In this document: positions 1 through 4,522 of the stretch, piece after piece
Position numbering within the stretch: the first letter of the stretch is position 1
How the letters are laid out: the number at the start of each line of letters is the position of its first letter
Source: Desulfonema limicola
GTDB taxonomy: Bacteria > Desulfobacterota > Desulfobacteria > Desulfobacterales > DYRC01
Direction of reading: 5' to 3'
NCBI GenBank assembly: GCA_020718925.1
Contig: DYRC01000260.1
Location: forward strand, 1 to 5,858
DNA length: 5,858 nucleotides
Notes under the pieces: generated by a model
What the model saw: only the letters and a program-made list of their open reading frames with translations
Database searches by the model: none
Told to the model about the DNA's origin: nothing
Made by a program: the position numbers and the translations under genes

Positions 1-7
1 CCTTTCA

Positions 8-34
8 GGGAAGGGGGCCGGGGGGTTAGGTGGG
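8..34 (+). other. G-rich tract with quadruplex-type pattern
   Basis: Four runs of three or more G lie at 8-10, 13-17, 20-25 and 32-34, separated by AA, CC and a 6-nt spacer. This fits the simple G-quadruplex pattern. The tract ends 36 nt before the ATG of the following gene, so it would sit on the non-template strand of a leader or at the end of an upstream transcript. Frame 1 is open from base 1 to a TGA at 37-39 and reads PFREGGRGVRWV. This resembles the translated G-rich intergenic mini-repeats (PFxKGGxGG type) found in many bacterial genomes. It could therefore be a repeat copy or the tail of an upstream gene. Folding and repeat identity are both unproven. Confidence 0.3.
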
Positions 35-70
35 TTTGAAAGCGATTTGGTATTATACAAGAGGCTTGAT

Positions 71-1456
71 ATGAAAACACTGATGTTTATAAAACGTTCC
101 CGGATTCCCGCACCGGTTGAGGAAGTATTTAAATGGCATTCGCGCCCCGGAGCATTGGAGCGGCTTGTTCCGCCATGGGATCCGCTCAAAGTGATTGAAA
201 GAACCGGCGGTATTCAGAAAGGCGGACAGGCGATCCTGAAAATGAAAGCAGGTCCGGTTCCTTATACATGGATTGCCGAACACACAGACTATGAAGAAAA
301 CCGGATGTTTAAAGATCGGCAGGTCAGAGGTCCTTTTGCGCTTTGGGAACATACGCATTTATTTGAGCCGGACGGGGATTATGCCTGCTTTTTGGAAGAC
401 CGCATTGAATATGCCCTGCCGTTTCATCCGTTCGGCAATTTTTTTGCCGGAGAGATAGTCCGACAGAAACTCTCGGCTATTTTTACTTATCGCCATAATA
501 TCACGGCTCAGGATATGACCGCGCATTTTTCCCGAAAAGACAAGACGCCGTTGAATGTTCTGATTTCCGGCGCAACGGGCGTGATCGGGTCTGCGTTGAT
601 TCCTTTTTTCAGCACCGGCGGGCATCAGGTCAGGCGATTAGTCAGGCGGAATCCCAAAGCCAGCGATGTACTTTGGAATCCCATGACCGGAGAATCGGAT
701 TTGCCAAAACTCGGGGCGGTAGATACGGTGATACATCTTGCCGGAGAGCATATCGGCAGAGGCAGATGGACGCCGGAAAAAAAACGGATCATTGTCGAGA
801 GCCGAACCAAAGGCACTGAATTGATAGCAAAAGCTGCGGCATCCATGAATCCTTTGCCCAAAACGCTGATTTGCGCGTCTGCTATCGGCTATTACGGGCA
901 TCGGGAGGATTGTCTGCTGAGTGAAAACGCCTGCTGCGGCGGTGATTTTATTTCCGAGGTCTGCGATCAGTGGGAAAAAGCAGCCGCGCCTGCCATTGAC
1001 AAGGGAATCCGGGTGGTATTTCTGCGGATCGGCATTGCCCTGACGCCGATGGGCGGGGCATTGGAGCGATTGCTGCCGACATTCACTCTGGGGCTTGGCG
1101 GAAAAATCGGCACAGGCAGTCAGTATATGAGCTGGATCGGTATAGACGATGTGATTGGCGGAATCTATCATGTTATCAACCATGAAGAGATAGAGGGTCC
1201 CGTCAATCTGGTTGCGCCCAATCCGGTAACAAATGCTCAATTTACGGAAATTTTGGGAAAAGTGATTAACCGCCCCGCAATGATGACCGTTCCGGAATTT
1301 GCCATCAGACTTGCTTTCGGAGAGATGGGAAAAGAAGTGCTGCTTTCCAGCACACGGGTCAGTCCTGAAAAACTGACAGACAGCGGGTATCGTTTCCGAC
1401 ATTCCACGCTTGAATCCGCGTTATCGCATCTGTTAGGACGCATAAATGCGGAGTAA
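71..1456 (+). CDS. SRPBCC domain-TIGR01777 family SDR fusion protein
   Basis: This 461-residue cytoplasmic protein has two parts. Residues about 5-155 look like an SRPBCC/START-like ligand-binding domain, with the typical opening RIPAPVEEVFKWHSRP and a later LEDRIEYALPF strand. Residues about 162-455 form an extended SDR of the TIGR01777 (YfcH-like) family. It has the NAD(P)-binding glycine motif GATGVIG at 167-173, HLAGE at 222-226, SAIGYYG at 270-276, RIGIALTPMGGAL at 319-331, and the C-terminal segment RVSPEKLTDSGYRF. Stand-alone YfcH proteins have about 300 residues, so the extra N-terminal domain accounts for the length. The substrate is unknown; an oxidoreductase or epimerase-like role is a family inference. 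The ATG at 71 is preferred over an in-frame TTG at 47, because AAGAGG lies 6 nt upstream of the ATG. No partner gene is visible. Confidence 0.85.
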   Translation: MKTLMFIKRSRIPAPVEEVFKWHSRPGALERLVPPWDPLKVIERTGGIQKGGQAILKMKAGPVPYTWIAEHTDYEENRMFKDRQVRGPFALWEHTHLFEPDGDYACFLEDRIEYALPFHPFGNFFAGEIVRQKLSAIFTYRHNITAQDMTAHFSRKDKTPLNVLISGATGVIGSALIPFFSTGGHQVRRLVRRNPKASDVLWNPMTGESDLPKLGAVDTVIHLAGEHIGRGRWTPEKKRIIVESRTKGTELIAKAAASMNPLPKTLICASAIGYYGHREDCLLSENACCGGDFISEVCDQWEKAAAPAIDKGIRVVFLRIGIALTPMGGALERLLPTFTLGLGGKIGTGSQYMSWIGIDDVIGGIYHVINHEEIEGPVNLVAPNPVTNAQFTEILGKVINRPAMMTVPEFAIRLAFGEMGKEVLLSSTRVSPEKLTDSGYRFRHSTLESALSHLLGRINAE

Positions 1457-1460
1457 AATC

Positions 1461-1477
1461 ACTCTGAGCTTTAGAGT
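1461..1477. terminator. Weak hairpin after the SDR gene
   Basis: ACTCTGA and TTAGAGT form a 7-bp stem with one G-U pair on the plus-strand transcript, closed by a 3-nt loop. It starts 4 nt after the stop codon of the upstream gene. No T-run follows on the plus strand. On the minus strand a TTTT follows within a few bases, so it could have served the AraC relic that ends at 1478. The hairpin is small and its function as a terminator is doubtful. Confidence 0.25.
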
Positions 1478-1666
1478 CTATGCCATCTCATTAGCCGTCA
1501 TCTGACGCAAATTCGTAATATCACGTAACGGCGGGTCGCCAAATAAACGACTGTATTCGCGGGTGAATTGGGATGGGCTTTCATAACCGACTTCAAATGC
1601 CGCGTTGGCTGCATTCATGCGCTCTACTCATATTGACCTGCCTTGCGAGATCATCAATACGCAATT
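1478..1666 (-). pseudogene. AraC-family transcriptional regulator, degraded C-terminal relic
   Basis: Read on the minus strand, 1618 down to 1478 gives 46 residues that match the conserved end of AraC-type regulators, including AAFEVGYESPSQFTREYSRLFG and ending MTANEMA before TAG. This is the second helix-turn-helix of the AraC DNA-binding domain. Just upstream, in a different frame, 1666 down to about 1637 reads KLRIDDLARQVNMS, the first helix-turn-helix of the same domain. About 40 residues that normally join the two (the FHRHFK...SPLQYQK...LRLxEAR stretch) are missing. The frame changes at the join, and the whole N-terminal ligand-binding domain is gone. It is therefore a deleted, non-functional remnant. 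The AraC assignment is confident because both conserved blocks are present in the correct order. Confidence 0.8.
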
Positions 1667-1750
1667 TTCAATAGCAGGATTGATAAACTTGGCTCTTATT
1701 TCTTTTTCATATAAATGTTTCTTTGATTTCATATTATTAATTTCCATCAT
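1628..1750 (-). pseudogene. Probable HsdR (type I restriction subunit R) N-terminal relic
   Basis: A 40-codon minus-strand frame starts with two ATGs (1750-1745), or an internal ATG at 1732, and runs to TGA at 1628. Its first part reads KKHLYEKEIRAKFINPAIEN. This resembles the beginning of HsdR-type restriction subunits, where a segment like (LSE)xDIxxKFIxPAIxxAGWD leads into the nuclease domain. Homology stops at about 1664, exactly where AraC-type coding sequence begins in another frame. The remaining codons are out-of-frame AraC sequence. The most likely reading is a deletion that fused the first about 25-30 codons of an hsdR gene to the end of an AraC gene. The match is short, so the family call is tentative. 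It might still be transcribed, but a function is unlikely. Confidence 0.45.
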
Positions 1751-1794
1751 CAAACTTCATTAGAACAGAATAAGATAGTTAAAAATGACTGCTT

Positions 1795-1830
1795 AAAAAA
1801 TATAGCCGGAAGGCAATCTCTCCCGGCTAT
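1795..1830 (-). terminator. Rho-independent terminator of higBA
   Basis: The perfect 8-bp arms ATAGCCGG (1802-1809) and CCGGCTAT (1823-1830) enclose a 13-nt loop. On the minus strand the stem is followed by an A then six T (from the A-run at 1795-1800). It begins 18 nt past the higA stop codon and closes the toxin-antitoxin operon. Confidence 0.88.
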
Positions 1831-1848
1831 GAGTTTTGGCAACAGGTT

Positions 1849-2175
1849 TCACAATGCTGCCGACATTTCTATCGGCTGAATATCTTCCCAGCCGGTAAAT
1901 TTGTGCTGAGCCTGCCACAAATCATATTCTTTCTGCAAATTCAACCAAAGGTCAGGAGTAGTATTGAACGCCTTTGCCAGCCGCAATGCCATATCAGAAG
2001 TAATCGAACCACGTTCATTTACAATCTTTGACATGGTTTTGCGGGATACTTTGAGACGTTCTGCTATTTTTGACACAGGAACAGATAAAGGCTCCAGATA
2101 ATCATATTTCAGAATGACTCCCGGATGTGTCGGTGATCTGCTCCTTTTCCTTTCTATTAAGCTCTTAAACGACAT
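1849..2175 (-). CDS. higA: HigA-family antitoxin (XRE-type helix-turn-helix)
   Basis: This 108-residue antitoxin should neutralise the HigB-like toxin encoded just upstream and repress the operon. The family-typical N-terminal THPGVILKYDYLEPL (16-30) is followed by a helix-turn-helix, SKIAERLKVSRKTMSKIVNE (35-54). Then comes the conserved SITSDMALRLAKAFNTTPDLWLNLQKEYDL segment (57-86) that marks the HigA/VapI branch of XRE proteins. Length is normal for the family. The ATG at 2175 is preferred over an in-frame TTG at 2205, because GGAGG lies 8 nt upstream of the ATG. The gene begins 43 nt after the higB stop, so the two are probably co-transcribed, and an intrinsic terminator follows. Gene order is toxin first, as usual for higBA and unlike most toxin-antitoxin modules. 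Confidence 0.93.
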   Translation of the reverse strand: MSFKSLIERKRSRSPTHPGVILKYDYLEPLSVPVSKIAERLKVSRKTMSKIVNERGSITSDMALRLAKAFNTTPDLWLNLQKEYDLWQAQHKFTGWEDIQPIEMSAAL

Positions 2176-2218
2176 CGAAGCTCCCTCCAATCCTTCTATC
2201 TCCAATTTTATAATAATG

Positions 2219-2497
2219 CTAATGATAATCCTTGTAGTCTATATCATAAGCATTTCCCTCTTTAAAACTGAAGATGATTCGCCAATTTCCCGTAACCTTG
2301 ACAGCCCATCTTCCTGCATTTTTAGGTTCTAATAAATGAAGCCCTGATCCCGGATACATCATATCCTTGACATCTCCTGCCGTATAAAGCCTGTCCAAAA
2401 TCCTTTCAAGTTTCTTAGCGTGTTTGGGATTAATTCCCTTCTTTGTGCCATCATAGAAAAAATCTTCTAATCCGGCATGCAAAAAACTCTTTATCAT
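2219..2497 (-). CDS. higB: HigB-family toxin (RelE/ParE superfamily)
   Basis: This 92-residue protein has the full length and hallmark sequence of HigB toxins, ribosome-dependent mRNA interferases of the RelE-like fold. The middle segment KLERILDRLYTAGDVKDM is followed by PGSGLHLL, then GRWAVKVTGNWRIIFSF, and the ending AYDIDYKDYH. The basic and aromatic residues of the last two strands, including the Arg in NWRIIF and the terminal DYH, are the positions usually conserved in the family. No truncation or frameshift is visible, so the toxin is probably active. The ATG at 2497 has AGGAG 8 nt upstream (2506-2510). It is the first gene of a two-gene operon with higA and is divergent from gatB, which starts 184 nt away. 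mRNA cleavage is family knowledge, not shown here. Confidence 0.93.
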   Translation of the reverse strand: MIKSFLHAGLEDFFYDGTKKGINPKHAKKLERILDRLYTAGDVKDMMYPGSGLHLLEPKNAGRWAVKVTGNWRIIFSFKEGNAYDIDYKDYH

Positions 2498-2542
2498 TAT
2501 ATCTGCTCCTTTTTCCGGAGCTTTGGCTGATTTGCAATATGT

Positions 2543-2571
2543 AATGTAACCTATAAGGTTTCACTTGTCAA
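2543..2571 (-). promoter_or_regulatory. Sigma-70 type promoter of higBA
   Basis: On the minus strand a perfect TTGACA (-35, 2571-2566) is followed after 17 nt by TACATT (-10, 2548-2543), which matches TATAAT at four of six positions. The start point would fall near 2536, giving a leader of about 39 nt to the higB ATG. The spacer contains the palindrome listed separately, as expected for an autoregulated toxin-antitoxin promoter. Confidence 0.6.
2545..2563. promoter_or_regulatory. Palindromic HigA operator candidate
   Basis: TGTAACCT (2545-2552) and AGGTTTCA (2556-2563) are inverted copies with one mismatch around a 3-nt centre; the inner AACCT/AGGTT is perfect. It lies across the spacer and the edge of the -10 box of the higBA promoter, so a HigA dimer bound here would block RNA polymerase. 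Binding by HigA is inferred from position and symmetry. Confidence 0.5.
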
Positions 2572-2608
2572 GAAGATAATAACTTCGGAATGCAGTTTTA
2601 CATCAGGA

Positions 2609-2634
2609 ATTTTATCTTGCAATTCAGATAAAAT
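2609..2634. repeat. Perfect 9-bp inverted repeat between higB and gatB
   Basis: ATTTTATCT (2609-2617) and AGATAAAAT (2626-2634) are perfect inverted copies separated by 8 nt. The element lies in the 184-bp divergent intergenic region and overlaps the candidate -35 box for gatB. It could be an operator for a dimeric regulator. It is too AT-rich and lacks a T-run after the stem, so an intrinsic terminator is unlikely. Confidence 0.4.
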
Positions 2635-2645
2635 CATAGCATATT
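2617..2645 (+). promoter_or_regulatory. Candidate gatB promoter
   Basis: TTGCAA (2617-2622) and CATATT (2640-2645) match the sigma-70 boxes at four of six positions each, with an ideal 17-nt spacing. The start point would be near 2652, about 30 nt before the gatB ATG. An alternative -10, TATTAA at 2642, has a 19-nt spacer. The match is modest in AT-rich DNA and is offered as the best candidate only. Confidence 0.35.
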
Positions 2646-2681
2646 AAATAACAAACATTCATCACGCGGAGAATCACAGCA

Positions 2682-4115
2682 ATGGAATTTGAATCTGTTA
2701 TCGGGCTTGAAGTTCATGCCCAACTGAAAACCGAAACCAAAATATTCTGCGCCTGCTCTACCCAATTCGGCGCGGCGCCAAATACGCATATCTGTCCGGT
2801 ATGTATGGGAATGCCGGGCGTTCTGCCGGTTCTGAACAAAAAAGTGGTCGAATATGCGATACGCATGGCAATTGCTACGGATTGCGATATTCAGGAAGAA
2901 AGCCGCTTTGCGCGTAAAAATTATTTTTATCCGGATCTGCCCAAAAATTATCAGATTTCCCAGTATGAACTGCCTCTGGCAACAAACGGGCATATTTTTG
3001 TCGAACTGGAAGACGGCAGCAAAAAACGCATCGGCATTACCCGGATTCATCTGGAAGAAGACGCGGGCAAGCTGAATCACGATCCGAATCGCCCTGTCAG
3101 CTTGGTGGACTTGAATCGTACCGGTACGCCGCTGATTGAAATTGTCAGCGAGCCGGACATCAGAACGCCCGAAGAAGCTGGGGCATATCTGCGAAAGCTT
3201 CGTTCCATTCTGCGCTATTTGGAAATCTGCGATGGCAACATGGAAGAAGGCAGTTTCCGATGCGATGCCAATGTTTCCATTATGCCCAAAGGTTCAACGG
3301 TGTTCGGCACACGAACCGAAGTGAAAAACGTCAATTCGTTTAAGCATGTTGAAAAAGCAATTCAGTATGAAATTGAGCGGCAAAAAGACCTGATTTTCGA
3401 TGGCGGAAAGGTGATTCAGGAAACCCGGCTGTGGGATCCGAATAAAAATATCACCAATTCCATGCGCGGCAAGGAAGACGCCCACGATTACCGCTATTTT
3501 CCCGATCCGGATTTGCTGCCGCTGATGGTGGATGAAAATTGGATTGATTCTGTCAAAGCCTCTCTTCCCGAACTGCCGGAGCAGAAAAAAGCCCGATTTA
3601 TCGAACAATTCGGACTTTCCGGCTATGATGCCGAAGTGCTGACTTCCGGGCATGAATTGGCAAATTATTTTGAAGACTGCCTCAAAGAGTATAAACATCC
3701 CAAGCAGGCGGCAAATTGGATTATGGGATCGCTGCTGGGCTTGCTTAATGCCGAAAGCAAAACGATTGATCAATCGCCGATTTCCGCTTATGATTTGGCA
3801 AATCTTCTGAAGCTGATTGATGACGGCGTTATCAGCGGCAAAATAGCAAAAACCGTATTTGATGACATGGCAAAAACCGGCAAACCGCCCAAGCAGATTG
3901 TTGAAGAAAAAGGCTTGGTTCAGGTTACAGATACCGGCGCCATCGAAGAAGTGGTCTTAAACATCATCGCAAAAAATCCCAAACAAGTTGAGCAGTATAA
4001 AAACGGCAAAGATACGCTGTTCGGATTTTTTGTCGGTCAGGTGATGAAGGAGACCAAAGGCAAAGCCAACCCCAAAGCAGTGAATGAGATTCTCAAAGCA
4101 AAACTTTCAGGTTAG
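2682..4115 (+). CDS. gatB: Aspartyl/glutamyl-tRNA amidotransferase subunit B
   Basis: GatB is the tRNA-binding and kinase subunit of GatCAB. The complex converts Glu-tRNA(Gln) or Asp-tRNA(Asn) to the correctly amidated tRNA, using ammonia from GatA and ATP. The 477 residues are full length for the family. Visible landmarks are the start FESVIGLEVHAQLKT, a zinc-type Cys set (C23, C25, C38, C41), RKNYFYPDLPKNYQISQYE (79-97), HLEEDAGK (123-130), DLNRTGTPLIEIVSEPD (143-159), EEGSFRCDANVS (188-199), TEVKNVNSF (212-220) and DAHDYRYFPDPDL (266-278). A C-terminal GatB/YqeY-type tail with GFFVGQVMKETKGKANP near the end completes it. The ATG at 2682 has GGAG about 10 nt upstream and gives the canonical N-terminus. 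gatA and gatC are not in the window. Its presence implies that the organism uses indirect synthesis of Gln-tRNA, Asn-tRNA or both. Confidence 0.97.
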   Translation: MEFESVIGLEVHAQLKTETKIFCACSTQFGAAPNTHICPVCMGMPGVLPVLNKKVVEYAIRMAIATDCDIQEESRFARKNYFYPDLPKNYQISQYELPLATNGHIFVELEDGSKKRIGITRIHLEEDAGKLNHDPNRPVSLVDLNRTGTPLIEIVSEPDIRTPEEAGAYLRKLRSILRYLEICDGNMEEGSFRCDANVSIMPKGSTVFGTRTEVKNVNSFKHVEKAIQYEIERQKDLIFDGGKVIQETRLWDPNKNITNSMRGKEDAHDYRYFPDPDLLPLMVDENWIDSVKASLPELPEQKKARFIEQFGLSGYDAEVLTSGHELANYFEDCLKEYKHPKQAANWIMGSLLGLLNAESKTIDQSPISAYDLANLLKLIDDGVISGKIAKTVFDDMAKTGKPPKQIVEEKGLVQVTDTGAIEEVVLNIIAKNPKQVEQYKNGKDTLFGFFVGQVMKETKGKANPKAVNEILKAKLSG

Positions 4116-4143
4116 GGACTCGGAATCAATAAAATATCCCATC

Positions 4144-4167
4144 ACCCGGAAATGTTACCCGGAAATG
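4144..4167. repeat. 11-bp tandem direct repeat
   Basis: ACCCGGAAATG occurs at 4144-4154 and again at 4157-4167, a 13-nt period. The second copy is the left arm of the hairpin that follows gatB. The first copy could pair with the same right arm, so two mutually exclusive stems are possible. Confidence 0.6.
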
Positions 4168-4190
4168 AATTTCCGGGAATCGGCTGATTC
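4157..4190 (+). terminator. Two adjacent hairpins downstream of gatB
   Basis: CCCGGAAA (4158-4165) and TTTCCGGG (4170-4177) form a perfect 8-bp stem with a TGAA tetraloop, about 42 nt after the gatB stop. A smaller stem, GAATC/GATTC (4177-4190), follows directly and shares one base. No T-run follows either stem. This may act as a Rho-assisted end, an mRNA-stabilising 3' structure or a processing site rather than a classic intrinsic terminator. Confidence 0.4.
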
Positions 4191-4224
4191 GCGGCTCACC
4201 GTTTCTGATACAATTTACCTCTGA

Positions 4225-4238
4225 TTACATTTTTGTAA
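4225..4238. promoter_or_regulatory. Palindrome TTACA-N4-TGTAA, copy 1
   Basis: Perfect 5-bp arms are separated by TTTT. The site belongs to a 15-bp sequence, ATTACATTTTTGTAA, repeated 30 bp downstream. Its centre lies about 252 bp upstream of the predicted sigma-54 start point, within the range of enhancer sites. The 5-4-5 symmetry is also that of CRP/FNR-superfamily boxes. The binding protein is unknown. Confidence 0.5.
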
Positions 4239-4254
4239 CCATACTTTTTTTATA

Positions 4255-4268
4255 TTACATTTTTGTAA
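4255..4268. promoter_or_regulatory. Palindrome TTACA-N4-TGTAA, copy 2
   Basis: This is identical to copy 1 over 15 bp (4254-4268 versus 4224-4238). The centres are 30 bp apart, close to three helical turns, so two dimers could bind on nearly the same face of the DNA. Its centre is about 222 bp upstream of the predicted sigma-54 start. Confidence 0.5.
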
Positions 4269-4388
4269 AAATATATCTTCACCTTCAAATCAATCCATAA
4301 GCCTGATTTTAAAAGACTCTCCGCGCTGATTCTTTTCAATAACAAATTCTGTTTTCAGGACTATCTCTATTCACCCCTTTTTTGTGAT

Positions 4389-4402
4389 TTACAATTATGT
4401 AA
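4389..4402. promoter_or_regulatory. Palindrome TTACA-N4-TGTAA, copy 3
   Basis: The arms are the same as in copies 1 and 2, but the centre is different (ATTA instead of TTTT). Conservation of the arms and not the centre is what a protein-binding site would show. Its centre lies about 88 bp upstream of the predicted sigma-54 start. An overlapping ATGTA-AG-TACAT palindrome extends it to the right. Confidence 0.5.
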
Positions 4403-4419
4403 GTACATGATCTGCCATA

Positions 4420-4452
4420 ATTATTATAATCAATTGATTTATTTATAATAAT
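4420..4452. repeat. 10-bp AT-rich inverted repeat upstream of the sigma-54 promoter
   Basis: ATTATTATAA (4420-4429) and TTATAATAAT (4443-4452) are perfect inverted copies around a 13-nt centre. A perfect 12-bp palindrome, AATCAATTGATT (4428-4439), overlaps that centre and the end of the left arm. The element ends 4 bp before the sigma-54 core, a suitable place for a bending or repressor site. Confidence 0.5.
4427..4439 (-). promoter_or_regulatory. IHF-like binding site
   Basis: Read on the minus strand from 4439, the sequence fits the IHF consensus WATCAANNNNTTR at every fixed position (AATCAA, TTGA, TTA). It is centred about 50 bp upstream of the predicted start, between the distal palindromes and the -24/-12 element. 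That is where IHF bends DNA at many sigma-54 promoters. The consensus is short and AT-rich, so a chance match is possible. Confidence 0.4.
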
Positions 4453-4456
4453 CATC

Positions 4457-4475
4457 TTGGCAAGGGAATTGCTTT
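4457..4475 (+). promoter_or_regulatory. Sigma-54 (RpoN) -24/-12 promoter
   Basis: TTGGCAAGGGAATTGCTTT matches the consensus YTGGCACGNNNNTTGCW, with a single deviation (A for the second C). The invariant GG (4459-4460) and GC (4471-4472) are exactly 12 bp apart, as required. Transcription would start near 4484, about 39 nt before the ATG of the outer-membrane protein gene. Sigma-54 promoters need an ATP-driven activator bound upstream, which fits the palindromes found there. An in-frame TTG at 4457 for the next gene lies inside this element and is therefore not its start. Confidence 0.85.
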
Positions 4476-4522
4476 ATATCTTGATAATCTGGTTTTTTAC
4501 AAAAAGAAGAAGGAGAAGAAAG

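Noticed and set aside
638..1402. 254-codon minus-strand open frame inside the SDR gene
   Set aside because: It lies wholly opposite a gene with clear family motifs, and its translation is rich in Cys, His, Arg and Ser with no recognisable domain. It is an antisense shadow.
2114..2332. 72-codon plus-strand open frame across the higB-higA junction
   Set aside because: It runs antisense to both higB and higA, which have firm family assignments, and shows no plausible start signals of its own.
3294..3773. 159-codon minus-strand open frame inside gatB
   Set aside because: It is antisense to conserved gatB coding sequence, with no ribosome site or domain evidence.
4224..4268. Two 15-bp repeats considered as the start of a CRISPR array
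   Set aside because: The units are too short, there are only two at a 30-bp period, the spacer is T-rich low-complexity DNA, and there are no cas genes. An operator pair explains them better.
4297..4377. A minus-strand open stretch of about 26 codons reading IEIVLKTEFVIEKNQRGESF and ending RLMD before TGA
   Set aside because: It looks protein-like, but there is no ATG, GTG or TTG start with a ribosome site at its beginning, a stop lies directly upstream, and I recognise no family. It could be a short relic; the evidence is too thin to annotate.
4457..4522. Longer form of the outer-membrane protein starting at TTG 4457
   Set aside because: The TTG lies inside the sigma-54 promoter and upstream of the predicted transcript start. 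The extra residues include an arginine-lysine block before the signal peptide, and a good ribosome site precedes the ATG at 4523.
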